From positions 51,001 through 115,000 of the forward strand of contig NZ_JACBFS010000007.1 in NCBI RefSeq assembly GCF_022138605.1: a DNA stretch of 64,000 nt, in the 5' to 3' direction. Under the pieces are notes generated by a model. That model was not told the DNA's origin and did no database searches. It saw only the letters and a list, made by a program, of their open reading frames with translations. A program made the position numbers and the translations under genes. Positions 53,183-62,472 of this stretch are shown here, one piece after another (position 1 is the stretch's first letter; each line of letters starts with the position of its first letter). Origin of the DNA: Xanthobacter sp. NM-25. GTDB taxonomy: Bacteria > Pseudomonadota > Alphaproteobacteria > Rhizobiales > Xanthobacteraceae.

Positions 53183-53923
53183 GTGACCAACGACCGGCGT
53201 CCACCCGCCAGCGCGGACTATTCGCTGGAGGGCCTGTGCGGGCGCATCTATGAGCGGCATCGCGACACCATCAAGGTGCAGAAGCCCCGGGTGGCGGTGG
53301 CCAATCTCGCGCGGATCGTCGAGGCCGTGCTCACTTTGTCCAACCGCCAGGGCTTCCACGCCACCTCCCTGCGCGACCTGTCCCGCGCCGCCGGGATCAG
53401 CATGGGCGGCCTCTATTCCTATTTCGATACCAAGGACACCCTGCTGCTCATGATCCTGGAGCAGGTGGCCGGCGCGGTGGAAGAGGCGCTGTCCCAGCCG
53501 CCCGAGGAGGTGGCGGGGGATCCGGCGCGGCATCTGCGCTGGCTCATCGAAACCCATGTGGGCCTGTCGGAGGCCATGCAGCCCTGGTTCGTGTTCGCCT
53601 ACATGGAAGCCAAGGCCTTTCCCGCCCCCGCCCGCACGGCGGCGGTGGAAAGCGAATTGGCCACCGAGCGCATGTTCGCTGCGGTGCTGGAGGCCGGTGC
53701 GGCCAGCGGCCGGCTGAAGGTGGACGATGTGGAGTTCACCGCCACCCTGATCAAGCCGCTGCTGCAGGATTGGTATGTGAAGCGCGGCAAGTACCGCAAG
53801 CGCGGGGTGACTGCGGTGACCTATGCCGCGCGGGTGGCCGATTTCGTGTTGGCCGCCCTCGCGCCGCCGGCTCCGCTGCCGGTTCCCGCCGCGCTACGCC
53901 GCGCGCCGAAGCCGGCCGTGTAA
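53183..53923 (+). CDS. TetR-family transcriptional regulator
   Basis: A 246-residue repressor-type regulator. The HTH lies at about residues 45-85 (IVEAVLTLSNRQGFHATSL, RDLSRAAGISMGGLYSYF, then DTKDTLLLMILEQV), with a helical ligand domain after it. The start is a GTG with GGGAGAG upstream; the overlapping ATG at 53181 runs directly into a stop. It probably controls its own promoter and the acyl-CoA dehydrogenase operon, with an acyl-CoA as likely effector (inference). It follows the P450 gene and is convergent with the thiolase. Confidence 0.92.
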   Translation: MTNDRRPPASADYSLEGLCGRIYERHRDTIKVQKPRVAVANLARIVEAVLTLSNRQGFHATSLRDLSRAAGISMGGLYSYFDTKDTLLLMILEQVAGAVEEALSQPPEEVAGDPARHLRWLIETHVGLSEAMQPWFVFAYMEAKAFPAPARTAAVESELATERMFAAVLEAGAASGRLKVDDVEFTATLIKPLLQDWYVKRGKYRKRGVTAVTYAARVADFVLAALAPPAPLPVPAALRRAPKPAV

Positions 53924-53929
53924 CGAAAA

Positions 53930-53954
53930 AGGCCCCGGAACCGATCCGGGGCCT
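53930..53954. terminator. Bidirectional terminator between tetR and thiolase
   Basis: Perfect 10-bp arms AGGCCCCGGA and TCCGGGGCCT with loop ACCGA. On the minus strand it is followed by TTTTTCG; on the plus strand by CTTTCATTTC. Confidence 0.85.
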
Positions 53955-53985
53955 CTTTCATTTCAATGCCGCACGTTCGCGCGAG

Positions 53986-55170
53986 TCACACCCGCTCGAC
54001 GATGGCGGCGATGCCCTGGCCGCCGCCGATGCACATGGTGATGAGGCCATAGCGCTTGCCGGTCCGCTGCAGCTCATAAAGGGTCTTCACCATCAGCACC
54101 GCGCCGGACGCCCCCACCGGGTGGCCGAGGGCGATGGCGCCGCCATTGGGATTGACCTTGGCGGGATCGAAGCCGAGCGCCCGCCCCACCGCGCAGGACT
54201 GGGCCGCGAACGCCTCGTTGGATTCGATGACGTCGATGTCGGCCACGGTGAGGCCGGCCTTGGCGAGGGCGGTCTTCACCGCCGGCACCGGGCCCATGCC
54301 CATTTCCGAGGGATCGACGCCGGCGAGCCCGTAGGAGACGAGGCGCGCCATGGGCTTTAGCCCCTTGGCCGCCACCGCCGTGCCGGTGGCCAGCACCACC
54401 ATCGCGCCACCGTCATTGATGCCGGAAGCGTTGCCGGCGGTGACCGTGCCGTCCTTCTTGAACACCGGCTTCAGCTTGGTCATGTCGGCCAGGGTGACGT
54501 CGCGGCGTACGTGCTCGTCGGTGTCGAACACCACGGTGCCCTTGCGGCCGGCGATCTCCACCGGGGCGATCTGGTCCTTGAAGTAGCCCGCGTCGATGGC
54601 GGCGGCGGCGCGCTTGTGGCTCTCCACCGCAGCCGCGTCCTGCACATCGCGGCTTACCTGGTAGCGCTCCGAGATGTTCTCGGCGGTCACGCCCATGTGG
54701 CCGTGGCCGAACGGGTCGGTGAGCACGCCGATCATCATGTCGATGGCCGAGGTCGGGCCCATGCGCTGGCCCCACCGCACCGCCGGCATCAGATAGCCGC
54801 CGCGGCTCATGCTCTCGGCACCGCCGGCCAGCGCCATCTCGGCATCGCCCAGCTTGAGGATCTGGGTAGCGTTGACGATGGCCTGCAGGCCCGAGCCGCA
54901 CAGCCGGTTGACGGTGAGGGCCGGGGCCTCCTTCGGCACGCCGGCCTCGATGGCCACCACGCGGGAGATGTACATGTCGCGCGGCTCGGTGTGGATCACA
55001 TTGCCCACCACCGTGTGGCCGATCTCATCGGCGGCGATGCCGGCCCGGGCGATGGCGGCCTTGGCCGCATGGGCGCCGAGGGCGGTGGGGGGAATGTCCT
55101 TCAGCGCGCCGCCGAAGCTGCCCACCGGCGTGCGGGCGCCGGCAACGATGAAGACGTCGGGATTGCTCAT
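53986..55170 (-). CDS. bktB: Acetyl-CoA C-acyltransferase (BktB-like beta-ketothiolase)
   Basis: Thiolase of 394 residues that cleaves or condenses 3-ketoacyl-CoA. The nucleophile Cys is in LTVNRLCGSGLQAIV, with GGAIALGHPVGASGAV (active His) and MCIGGGQGIAAIVERV (second Cys) at the C-terminus. The N-terminal text HTEPRDMYISRVVAIEAG is very like Ralstonia BktB, which takes medium-chain substrates as well as C4. It is transcribed leftward, 158 bases after the 3-hydroxyacyl-CoA dehydrogenase gene. Confidence 0.93.
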   Translation of the reverse strand: MSNPDVFIVAGARTPVGSFGGALKDIPPTALGAHAAKAAIARAGIAADEIGHTVVGNVIHTEPRDMYISRVVAIEAGVPKEAPALTVNRLCGSGLQAIVNATQILKLGDAEMALAGGAESMSRGGYLMPAVRWGQRMGPTSAIDMMIGVLTDPFGHGHMGVTAENISERYQVSRDVQDAAAVESHKRAAAAIDAGYFKDQIAPVEIAGRKGTVVFDTDEHVRRDVTLADMTKLKPVFKKDGTVTAGNASGINDGGAMVVLATGTAVAAKGLKPMARLVSYGLAGVDPSEMGMGPVPAVKTALAKAGLTVADIDVIESNEAFAAQSCAVGRALGFDPAKVNPNGGAIALGHPVGASGAVLMVKTLYELQRTGKRYGLITMCIGGGQGIAAIVERV

Positions 55171-55328
55171 GGTGAAAACCTCCCAGAACGGTCAGGACGC
55201 AGGCCACCGCGCGCGATGGAGCCGCGGGCGACAGTCAGCGGATGAAACAGGGCCCTGCTCAAAGATCAAGCCGACGCGGCGGGGGCGCTGCGTCGGCCGA
55301 GGGTGCGCCGGCCACGGACGCGGCGCAT

Positions 55329-56399
55329 TCAGGCTGCCGCGGCGGCGAAAGCGGGCACCGGGTGGCCATCGCGCGCGCACAGGGCCTCCACCGCCTGCTC
55401 GACGGTTGCGGCACCATAGCGGCGCATGAGAGCGAACGGCCCCTCCTTGAACTTCAGGGCCAGCACCGCCCCCTGGTCCACGGCTTCGGGCGCGGCCACC
55501 TTTTCGGCCGCCAATTCCAAGGCCGGCAGCGCCAGGGCGCCCAGCAGGCGGCGCTCCACCAGGTCGAGGTCGGCGCCGGCAACGCGGCTCTCAAGGGGCC
55601 AGTCCGCCCCGGTGGCCGCCTGCGCGTTCAGGGTGCGGCTGGTTTTGTAGAAGGGGCCGAGGGAGCCGAGATTGGTCATGGCATGGGCGGAGACCGCCGG
55701 CCGGATCAGGTTCATGACGGTGAACGGCCCCGCCGCCGCGCCGAGCCGCTCTTGCGCCACCTGGTCCACATCCGCCGTGCCGGCGATGCCATCCTCGATG
55801 ATGCGGGTAGCCTCGTTGTAATAGGGACAGAAGAAGCGGTTGATGGCGAAGCCCGGCCGATCGAGGCACGGCAGCGGCGTGCGGCGGGTCGCCTTGAGGA
55901 AGGCGAGCGCAGCGTCAACCGTCGCCTGCGTCGTCGCGTCGGAACGGACCACTTCCACCAGCGGCGAGACCTCCGCCGGGCTGAAATAGTGCAGCCCCAG
56001 GAAGCGCGGGGCGAAGGCGAAGCCCACTGACAGATCGCCTACCTTCAGGGCGCTGGTGTTGGTGGCGAGCACCGCCGCCGGCGACAGATGGGGCTGAAGC
56101 TCCGTGAACAGCGCCCGCTTCACGGCGAGATCCTCGAACACCGCCTCGATCACCACATCGGCGGCGCCGGCCTCGGCCAGGGTGGCGGGACGCAGACGGG
56201 CGAGCGCCGCCTGGGCATCGGCCTCGGCCATGCGGCCGTTCTTGACCCAGCGGGCATAGACGCTGGCGGCGCGGGCCCGGAGCTTCTCAACCCCGTCGGC
56301 GCGAGCATCGAAGACCTGGACCTCGAAGCCATGACGCGCCGCATCGAGGGCGATGCCGCCGCCCATGAGGCCGGCTCCAATGACAGCCAATCGGTTCAT
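55329..56399 (-). CDS. 3-Hydroxyacyl-CoA dehydrogenase
   Basis: NAD-dependent beta-oxidation enzyme of 356 residues. The dinucleotide site is IGAGLMGGGIALDAARHG at the N-terminus. The substrate-domain text is TNTSALKV, RFLGLHYFSPAEVSPLVEVV and DRPGFAINRFFCPY. The ATG at 56399 has GGGAGGAG just upstream. It is somewhat longer than small HADs, with a second C-terminal helical domain. Two possible operators lie in its upstream gap (a CAAACGTTTG palindrome and a longer AT-rich one). Confidence 0.93.
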   Translation of the reverse strand: MNRLAVIGAGLMGGGIALDAARHGFEVQVFDARADGVEKLRARAASVYARWVKNGRMAEADAQAALARLRPATLAEAGAADVVIEAVFEDLAVKRALFTELQPHLSPAAVLATNTSALKVGDLSVGFAFAPRFLGLHYFSPAEVSPLVEVVRSDATTQATVDAALAFLKATRRTPLPCLDRPGFAINRFFCPYYNEATRIIEDGIAGTADVDQVAQERLGAAAGPFTVMNLIRPAVSAHAMTNLGSLGPFYKTSRTLNAQAATGADWPLESRVAGADLDLVERRLLGALALPALELAAEKVAAPEAVDQGAVLALKFKEGPFALMRRYGAATVEQAVEALCARDGHPVPAFAAAAA

Positions 56400-56492
56400 C
56401 TGTGCTCCTCCCACGTCGCGACCGGCGGGCACGGCCGCATGCGCCTGACCGTCGGCCGGCACCGCGGAGGCGGTCATCGGAACAGACTGGAT

Positions 56493-56575
56493 CAAACGTT
56501 TGTTTGGTGAACCTGCATACGCCCGTCGCCCACGTCGTGCAATGGCGGGCTCATTTATGAAATGCTATTTCATAA
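56493..56575 (-). promoter_or_regulatory. Operators upstream of the hydroxyacyl-CoA dehydrogenase gene
   Basis: A perfect palindrome CAAACGTTTG (56493-56502) and a perfect inverted repeat with arms TTATGAAAT and ATTTCATAA around GCT (56555-56575). The latter begins right after the stop codon of the upstream phosphotransferase gene and is strikingly AT-rich for this genome. The symmetry is like IclR- or GntR-family sites, but no such regulator is in the window. Confidence 0.55.
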
Positions 56576-57604
56576 TTATATGGGCGCTGAGGTCAACTCC
56601 GCGGCACGACGGGCGAAGGCGGCGGCGAGGCGCCCCGTATCCCCGGCATTGGCGGAATTGGCGTTTCCGGCCTTGGCGCGGGCGGCGATGCCCTCGAAAA
56701 TCACCGCCCAGCGGAACAGCGCGAACGCCATGTGAAAATCCGTCAGCGCCTGGCCATGGTGGGCGGCGGCGCTGTAGTCCGCCACGAACTGTGCACGGCT
56801 CGGGATGCCGAGGGCGGCAAGGTCCAGCCCTTCGATGCCGCCATATTCATCGGGCTTCGACACCCAGGCCATGGCGCAATGGGCGAGATCCGCCAGCGGA
56901 TGGCCGAGGGTGGACAATTCCCAATCCAGCACCGCCACCACCTCGGGCTTCTGCGGATGGAACATGAGATTGCCGATGCGATAATCGCCATGCACCAGGC
57001 TGGTGGTGTCGTCGGCGGGAATATGCGCCGGCAGCCACGCCACCAGGCGATCGATATTCTTGTCGTCACGGGTGCGGGAGAGCTCCCATTGCCGGGTCCA
57101 GCGGCCGATCTGCCGGGCGAAATAATTGCCCGGCTTGCCGAAATCGGCGAGCCCCACCGCCGCGACGTCCACATTGTGGAAGGCGGCGAGGGTGCGCGCC
57201 ATGGCGCCATACATGGCCCGTCGCTCCTCCGGTGACACCCCCGGCAGGGTGCAATCGTGGAACACCCGGCCTTCCACCTTCTCCATCACATAGAAGGGGG
57301 TGCCGATGACCGTGCGATCGCTGCAATAGAGCAACGCCGGCGGCACCGGCACATCGGTGCCGGCCAGCGCCCGGATGATGCGGTATTCCCGATCGATGGC
57401 ATGGGCCGAGGGCAAAAGCTCTCCCGGCGGCTGCTTGCGCAGCACCAGGGCACGGCCGTCATAATCCACGAAGAAGGTGGGGTTGGACTGGCCGCCGGCA
57501 ATGGGGGTGAGCCGCGGCGCCCCGGCGAGCCCCTCCACATGAGCCTTCAGATGGGCATCGAGGGCTCCGACATCGAAGCCCGGCTGAACGGCGGCGTCGC
57601 TCAT
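56576..57604 (-). CDS. Phosphotransferase, ACAD10/11 kinase-domain type (4-hydroxyacyl-CoA kinase candidate)
   Basis: A 342-residue APH-fold kinase. The catalytic loop is HGDYRIGNLMFH, and the metal Asp is in VLDWELSTLGHPLADLAH. A nucleotide-loop-like GGQSNPTFF is near the N-terminus. This matches the kinase domain of ACAD10/ACAD11 and LvaA-type enzymes, which phosphorylate 4-hydroxyacyl-CoA. Its ATG overlaps the stop of the acyl-CoA dehydrogenase gene (ATGA), reinforcing that pairing. Antibiotic resistance is unlikely in this context. Confidence 0.88.
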   Translation of the reverse strand: MSDAAVQPGFDVGALDAHLKAHVEGLAGAPRLTPIAGGQSNPTFFVDYDGRALVLRKQPPGELLPSAHAIDREYRIIRALAGTDVPVPPALLYCSDRTVIGTPFYVMEKVEGRVFHDCTLPGVSPEERRAMYGAMARTLAAFHNVDVAAVGLADFGKPGNYFARQIGRWTRQWELSRTRDDKNIDRLVAWLPAHIPADDTTSLVHGDYRIGNLMFHPQKPEVVAVLDWELSTLGHPLADLAHCAMAWVSKPDEYGGIEGLDLAALGIPSRAQFVADYSAAAHHGQALTDFHMAFALFRWAVIFEGIAARAKAGNANSANAGDTGRLAAAFARRAAELTSAPI

Positions 57605-58818
57605 GCGCGCGCCTCCGCCACCGGCCAGCGCCAGAACGCGCCTTCTTCCTTCTCCAGGAAGCGGTTGAGCACCATCTGGTGCACCTCGTCGGCGCCATCC
57701 ACCAGCCGCGCCTGGCGGGCGTAGCGGTAGATCCACTCCAGCACCGTATCCTTGGAATAGCCCCGCGCGCCATTGATCTGGATGGCGGTGTCGGCGGCCT
57801 TGTGCAGGGTGTTGGCGGCCTGGATCTTGGCCATGGACACCTCCTTGCGGGCGAGCCCGCCGCGATCAAGCTCCCACGCCGCCTTCATCACCAGCAGCCG
57901 GCCGATCTCGATCTCCATGGCGAGGCGCCCGAGCATCAGCTGCACGCTCTCCCGGTCCGCCAGCCGCACGCCGAAGCCATGCCGCTCGGCGGCATACTCC
58001 CGGGCAATCTCCACGCAGCGGGCGGCGAGGCCCAGCCAGCGCATGCAGTGAGTGAGGCGCGCCGGACCAAGGCGGATCTGCGTCACCTTCAGCCCCTTGC
58101 CCACGCCCAGCAGAATGTCCTCAGGGGGAATCTCCAGTCCGTCGAACTCGATCTCGCAATGGCCGCCGTGCTCCTCCGGCCCCATGATGGGAATGCGCCG
58201 GAGAATGCGCCAGCCGGGGGTGTCGCGGTGGAAGGCGAAGGCGGTCAGGCCCGTGCGCGGATCATCTGAGGTGCGGGCGATGACGGTGAGATGGGCCGCC
58301 TCCTCCGCGCCGGTGATGAACCATTTGCGGCCATAGATGCGATAGGCGCCGCTGGGCTGCGCTTCGGCACGGGTGAGCATCATGCCCGGATCGGAGCCGC
58401 CGCCGGGATGGGGCTCGGTCATGGCGAAGGCCGAGCGCACCGCGCCGGAGACGATGGGGGCGAGCCAGCGGGCCTTCTGATCGGCCGTGCCCACCGCCTC
58501 GAACATCATCATGTTGCCATCGTCGGGGGCGGCGGAGTTGAACACCACTGGGCCGAAGATGGAGCGGTTCATTTCCGGATAGCACACCGCCATGCCCACG
58601 CGGCCAACCCCAAGCCCGCCATTCTCCGGCTTCAGCTGCAGGCACCACAGGCCCGCCGCCCGCGCCTTCTCCCGCAGGGTGGCCAGCAGATCGGCACAGA
58701 TGTTCTCGTGGGCATCATAGGCCTGCGGATCCGCCTCATGGGGCAGGATCACCTCCGCCACGAAGGCGGCGATGCGGGCCCTGAGGGCCTCGAGCTCCGG
58801 AGAGATAGCGAAATCCAT
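57601..58818 (-). CDS. Acyl-CoA dehydrogenase (ACAD10/11-like)
   Basis: FAD-dependent acyl-CoA dehydrogenase of 405 residues. Text includes FAMTEPHPGGGSDPGMM (FAD/substrate site), KWFITGAEEAAHLTVIAR, GHCEIEFDGLEIPPEDILLG and the C-terminal INGARGYSKDTVLEWIYRYARQ. It is translationally coupled to the phosphotransferase, giving the two parts of ACAD10/11 as separate proteins. GGGGGAAAC precedes the ATG. A perfect palindromic operator lies about 115 bases upstream. Confidence 0.93.
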   Translation of the reverse strand: MDFAISPELEALRARIAAFVAEVILPHEADPQAYDAHENICADLLATLREKARAAGLWCLQLKPENGGLGVGRVGMAVCYPEMNRSIFGPVVFNSAAPDDGNMMMFEAVGTADQKARWLAPIVSGAVRSAFAMTEPHPGGGSDPGMMLTRAEAQPSGAYRIYGRKWFITGAEEAAHLTVIARTSDDPRTGLTAFAFHRDTPGWRILRRIPIMGPEEHGGHCEIEFDGLEIPPEDILLGVGKGLKVTQIRLGPARLTHCMRWLGLAARCVEIAREYAAERHGFGVRLADRESVQLMLGRLAMEIEIGRLLVMKAAWELDRGGLARKEVSMAKIQAANTLHKAADTAIQINGARGYSKDTVLEWIYRYARQARLVDGADEVHQMVLNRFLEKEEGAFWRWPVAEARA

Positions 58819-58930
58819 GATGTTTCCCCCTTATGCGCCGGGACAGCGACCCCGCCTCCAGCGGCACCGGAAAAGATGCCCGCATGCGTCGGGACATCTT
58901 GCAGTGCAATAGCAACGCCCTGAAAATCCG

Positions 58931-58944
58931 AGCGAGCGCTCGCT
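58931..58944 (-). promoter_or_regulatory. Palindromic operator before the acyl-CoA dehydrogenase operon
   Basis: Perfect 14-base palindrome AGCGAGCGCTCGCT, followed on the plus strand by TTTTTATAGC. The same core (ACGCTCGCTT, GAGCGCTCACT) occurs twice before tetR, which suggests TetR control of both loci. Confidence 0.65.
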
Positions 58945-59007
58945 TTTTATAGCATCGGAATGAGGCGCACAAGGCCGGCCGATCCTGCGACCGGGGCACC
59001 AAGCAAA

Positions 59008-59039
59008 ACGGGCGGGAGGCTGATCGCCATCCCGCCCGT
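59008..59039 (-). terminator. Rho-independent terminator after scoA-scoB
   Basis: Arms ACGGGCGGGA and TCCCGCCCGT (10 bp) around a 12-base loop. On the minus strand the hairpin is followed by TTTTGC. Confidence 0.8.
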
Positions 59040-59087
59040 CGCATGCCTCGTCACCACGCCGGTGCACAGCGGCACCGGCGCCTCACA

Positions 59088-59729
<642 letters not shown>

Positions 59730-59730
59730 C

Positions 59731-60444
59731 TCACTTCACCTCTTCGCGCTTGCGGGTGGTCACCTTCTCGATCCGCTTCTCGGCGTCCTTGGAGACGATG
59801 ATGCGATCCACATAGATGCCCGGGGTGTGGATGAGATCGCCGTCGAGCGCGCCCACTTCCACCACCTCTTCCACCTCGACCACCGTGATCTTGCCGGCGG
59901 TGGCCATCATCGGGTTAAAGTTGCGGGCGGTCTTGCGGTAGACGAGGTTGCCCGCCTTGTCGGCCTTCCAGGCCTTGACGATGGAGAGGTCGGCATGCAG
60001 CGCGCGCTCCATCACATACATCTGCCCGTCGAACTCGGCGGTGGGCTTGCCCTCGGCGATGATCGTGCCGTAGCCGGTCTTGGTGTAGAAGGCCGGAATG
60101 CCCGCGCCGCCGGCGCGGATGCGCTCGGCCAGGGTGCCCTGGGGGTTGAACTCCAGCTCCAGGTCGCCATTCAGATAGAGCTGCTCGAACAGCTTGTTCT
60201 CGCCCACATAGGACGAGACCATCTTCTTGATCTGGCCGTTGGCCAGCAGGATGCCGAGGCCGAAATCGTCCACGCCGCAATTGTTGGAAATGACGGTGAG
60301 GTGCTTGGGGCCGAGCTCACGAATGGCGGCGATCAGGTTCTCGGGGATGCCGCACAGGCCGAAGCCGCCGGCCATGATGGTCATCCCGTCGGCAACAACG
60401 CCCTCGAGAGCACTTTTCGCGTCGGCGAAAACCTTGTTACGCAT
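59731..60444 (-). CDS. scoA: 3-Oxoacid CoA-transferase subunit A
   Basis: Partner subunit of 237 residues with the N-terminal signature IMAGGFGLCGIPENLIAAI, then TVISNNCGVDDFGLG and AGIPAFYTKTGYGT. The ATG at 60444 has GGAGGG about 10 bases upstream and starts the conserved MRNKVFADA text; a longer frame to 60639 is not family-like. It is first in the scoA-scoB operon. Confidence 0.94.
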   Translation of the reverse strand: MRNKVFADAKSALEGVVADGMTIMAGGFGLCGIPENLIAAIRELGPKHLTVISNNCGVDDFGLGILLANGQIKKMVSSYVGENKLFEQLYLNGDLELEFNPQGTLAERIRAGGAGIPAFYTKTGYGTIIAEGKPTAEFDGQMYVMERALHADLSIVKAWKADKAGNLVYRKTARNFNPMMATAGKITVVEVEEVVEVGALDGDLIHTPGIYVDRIIVSKDAEKRIEKVTTRKREEVK

Positions 60445-60762
60445 TGAAGAAGTCCCTCCGTGGTGCCGGTTCCATCCCCCGATTCGTTCGGCGGCCTCGC
60501 CGGCGAAGGCAACCGTGATCCGCGTCTGATGTCCGCGCGGCGAACAGGCGCTTCCCCCGAAACCCCGGCCCGGACTTGTGGTGAGGCTCTCGACAATCAC
60601 CGCAAGGGGGGCTGGATGGGACCTCGTGACGGGTGGCACCCGCGCGCCGAAGCGAAGGCGGCGGTATGGATGTTTCGTAATCCGCCCCGCCGGTCATGCC
60701 AAGGGGTTGCCGCACAGCTTCTGCCGCGATGTGCGGAAAGGGTGAAGGCCGGGCGCAAACGA
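60445..60762 (-). promoter_or_regulatory. scoA upstream region
   Basis: About 320 bases between the leuA terminator and scoA with no supported gene. It must hold the scoAB promoter, but I could not fix -35/-10 boxes. Confidence 0.35.
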
Positions 60763-60790
60763 AAACGCCCGGCCAGACGACCGGGCGTTT
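60763..60790 (-). terminator. Rho-independent terminator after leuA
   Basis: Perfect 10-bp arms AAACGCCCGG (60763-60772) and CCGGGCGTTT (60781-60790) around an 8-base loop. On the minus strand it continues as TTTTCG. Confidence 0.85.
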
Positions 60791-60811
60791 CCAGAAGCTG
60801 TTCGGATGGCC

Positions 60812-62380
60812 TCAGCCCACCGCGGTCTGCGGGTTCACGCTCTGGCGCTTCATCTGCAGCTTGTTGAGGGCGGTGATATAGGCCCGGGCGGAGGCCACCA
60901 GCGTGTCGGGATCGGCCGCGCGGGCGGTCACCACCTTGCCGTTCTCCTCCAGCCGCACGGACACTTCCGCCTGGGCATCGGTGCCCTCGGTCACTGCGTG
61001 CACCTGGTAGAGCTCCAGCTTCGCCGTGTGGGGCACCAGCGCCTTGATGGCGTTGAAGGTGGCGTCCACCGGGCCGTTGCCCTCGGCCTCCTCGGTCTTC
61101 ACCACGCCATCCACCTCCACCTTCATGGTGGCGCGCTGCGGCCCATGGGTGCCGGCGATGATGGACAGAGAGATGAGCTTGATGCGATCGCTGGCCGCCA
61201 CGATGCCCTGATCCACCAGCGCCTCGATGTCCTCGTCGTAGACCACCTTCTTCCGGTCGGCGAGATCCTTGAAGCGGGCGAAGGCGTCGTTCAGGGCGTT
61301 CTCGCCCAGTTCGTAGCCCATGGTCTTGAGCTTGTCGCGGAAGGCGGCGCGGCCGGAGTGCTTGCCCATCACCAGCGAGGTCTTGGAGACGCCCACGCTC
61401 TCGGGGGTCATGATCTCATAGGTCTGGGTGTGCTTGAGCATGCCATCCTGGTGGATGCCGCTTTCGTGGGCAAACGCGTTCCGGCCGACGATGGCCTTGT
61501 TGTACTGCACCGGGAACGAGGTGACTGCCGACACCAGCTTGGAAGCGCGGGTGAGCATGCGGGTATTGATGCCGGTGGCATAGGGGAAGGCATCGGACCG
61601 GGTGTCTATGGCCATCACCACCTCTTCCAGCGCCGCATTGCCGGCCCGCTCGCCGATGCCGTTCACCGTGCATTCGATCTGCCGCGCACCGCCGGCGATG
61701 CCGGCCAGCGAATTGGCCACCGCCATGCCGAGATCATTGTGGCAATGGACCGAGAACACCGCCTTGTCCGAATTGGGGACCCGCTCGATCACGGTGCGGA
61801 ACAGGGCCTGATATTCGGCCGGCGTGGTGTAGCCCACCGTATCGGGGATGTTGATGGTGGTGGCGCCGGCAGCGATGGCCGCCTCGACGCAGCGGCACAG
61901 GAAATCGATCTCCGTGCGCGTGCCGTCTTCCGACGACCATTCCACATCCGCCACATGGTTGCGGGCGCGCGTGACCGAAGCCACGATCATCTCCAGAACC
62001 TCGTGCGGCTCCTTCTGGAGCTTGTACTTCATGTGCACCGGCGAGGTGGACAGGAAGGTGTGGATGCGGGCGCGCGCGGCGTGCTTCACCGCCTCGGCGC
62101 AGCGGTCGATATCATGGAGCGCGGCGCGGGACAGGCCGCAGATTGTGGCACGCTTGGCCCGCCGGGCGATCTCCGACACGCTCTCGAAATCGCCGATGGA
62201 GGCGATGGGGAAGCCAGCCTCAATGACATCGACGCCCATGTCGTCGAGCAATTCGGCCACCTGCAGCTTCTCCTCGAAGGTCATGGAGGCGCCGGGGCAC
62301 TGCTCGCCATCACGCAGGGTGGTGTCGAAGATGATGACGCGGTCTTTGGCGACCGGGGCGGTGGAGGCGGTATCGGTCAT
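60812..62380 (-). CDS. leuA: 2-Isopropylmalate synthase
   Basis: First committed enzyme of leucine synthesis, 522 residues. Catalytic domain text: IIFDTTLRDGEQCPGASM near the N-terminus, then SVHCHNDLGMAVANSLAGI and ECTVNGIGERAGNAALEE. A C-terminal regulatory domain (KLELYQVHAVTEGTDAQAEV) should bind leucine for feedback inhibition. AAGGA precedes the ATG. Upstream is a leader peptide with a Leu-codon run, so expression is probably attenuated by leucine supply. Confidence 0.97.
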   Translation of the reverse strand: MTDTASTAPVAKDRVIIFDTTLRDGEQCPGASMTFEEKLQVAELLDDMGVDVIEAGFPIASIGDFESVSEIARRAKRATICGLSRAALHDIDRCAEAVKHAARARIHTFLSTSPVHMKYKLQKEPHEVLEMIVASVTRARNHVADVEWSSEDGTRTEIDFLCRCVEAAIAAGATTINIPDTVGYTTPAEYQALFRTVIERVPNSDKAVFSVHCHNDLGMAVANSLAGIAGGARQIECTVNGIGERAGNAALEEVVMAIDTRSDAFPYATGINTRMLTRASKLVSAVTSFPVQYNKAIVGRNAFAHESGIHQDGMLKHTQTYEIMTPESVGVSKTSLVMGKHSGRAAFRDKLKTMGYELGENALNDAFARFKDLADRKKVVYDEDIEALVDQGIVAASDRIKLISLSIIAGTHGPQRATMKVEVDGVVKTEEAEGNGPVDATFNAIKALVPHTAKLELYQVHAVTEGTDAQAEVSVRLEENGKVVTARAADPDTLVASARAYITALNKLQMKRQSVNPQTAVG

Positions 62381-62472
62381 CGGAACGGTCCTTCTCGCAT
62401 TCCGGCGGGCGCCGCTCTCAGCAGGGAGAGGCTTCGGGCGCGGGATTATGCCGGATCATAAGCCGAAATCGT

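Noticed and set aside
56576..57604. Aminoglycoside-resistance phosphotransferase
   Set aside because: The APH fold is shared, but coupling to an acyl-CoA dehydrogenase and ACAD10/11-type motifs point to acyl-CoA metabolism.
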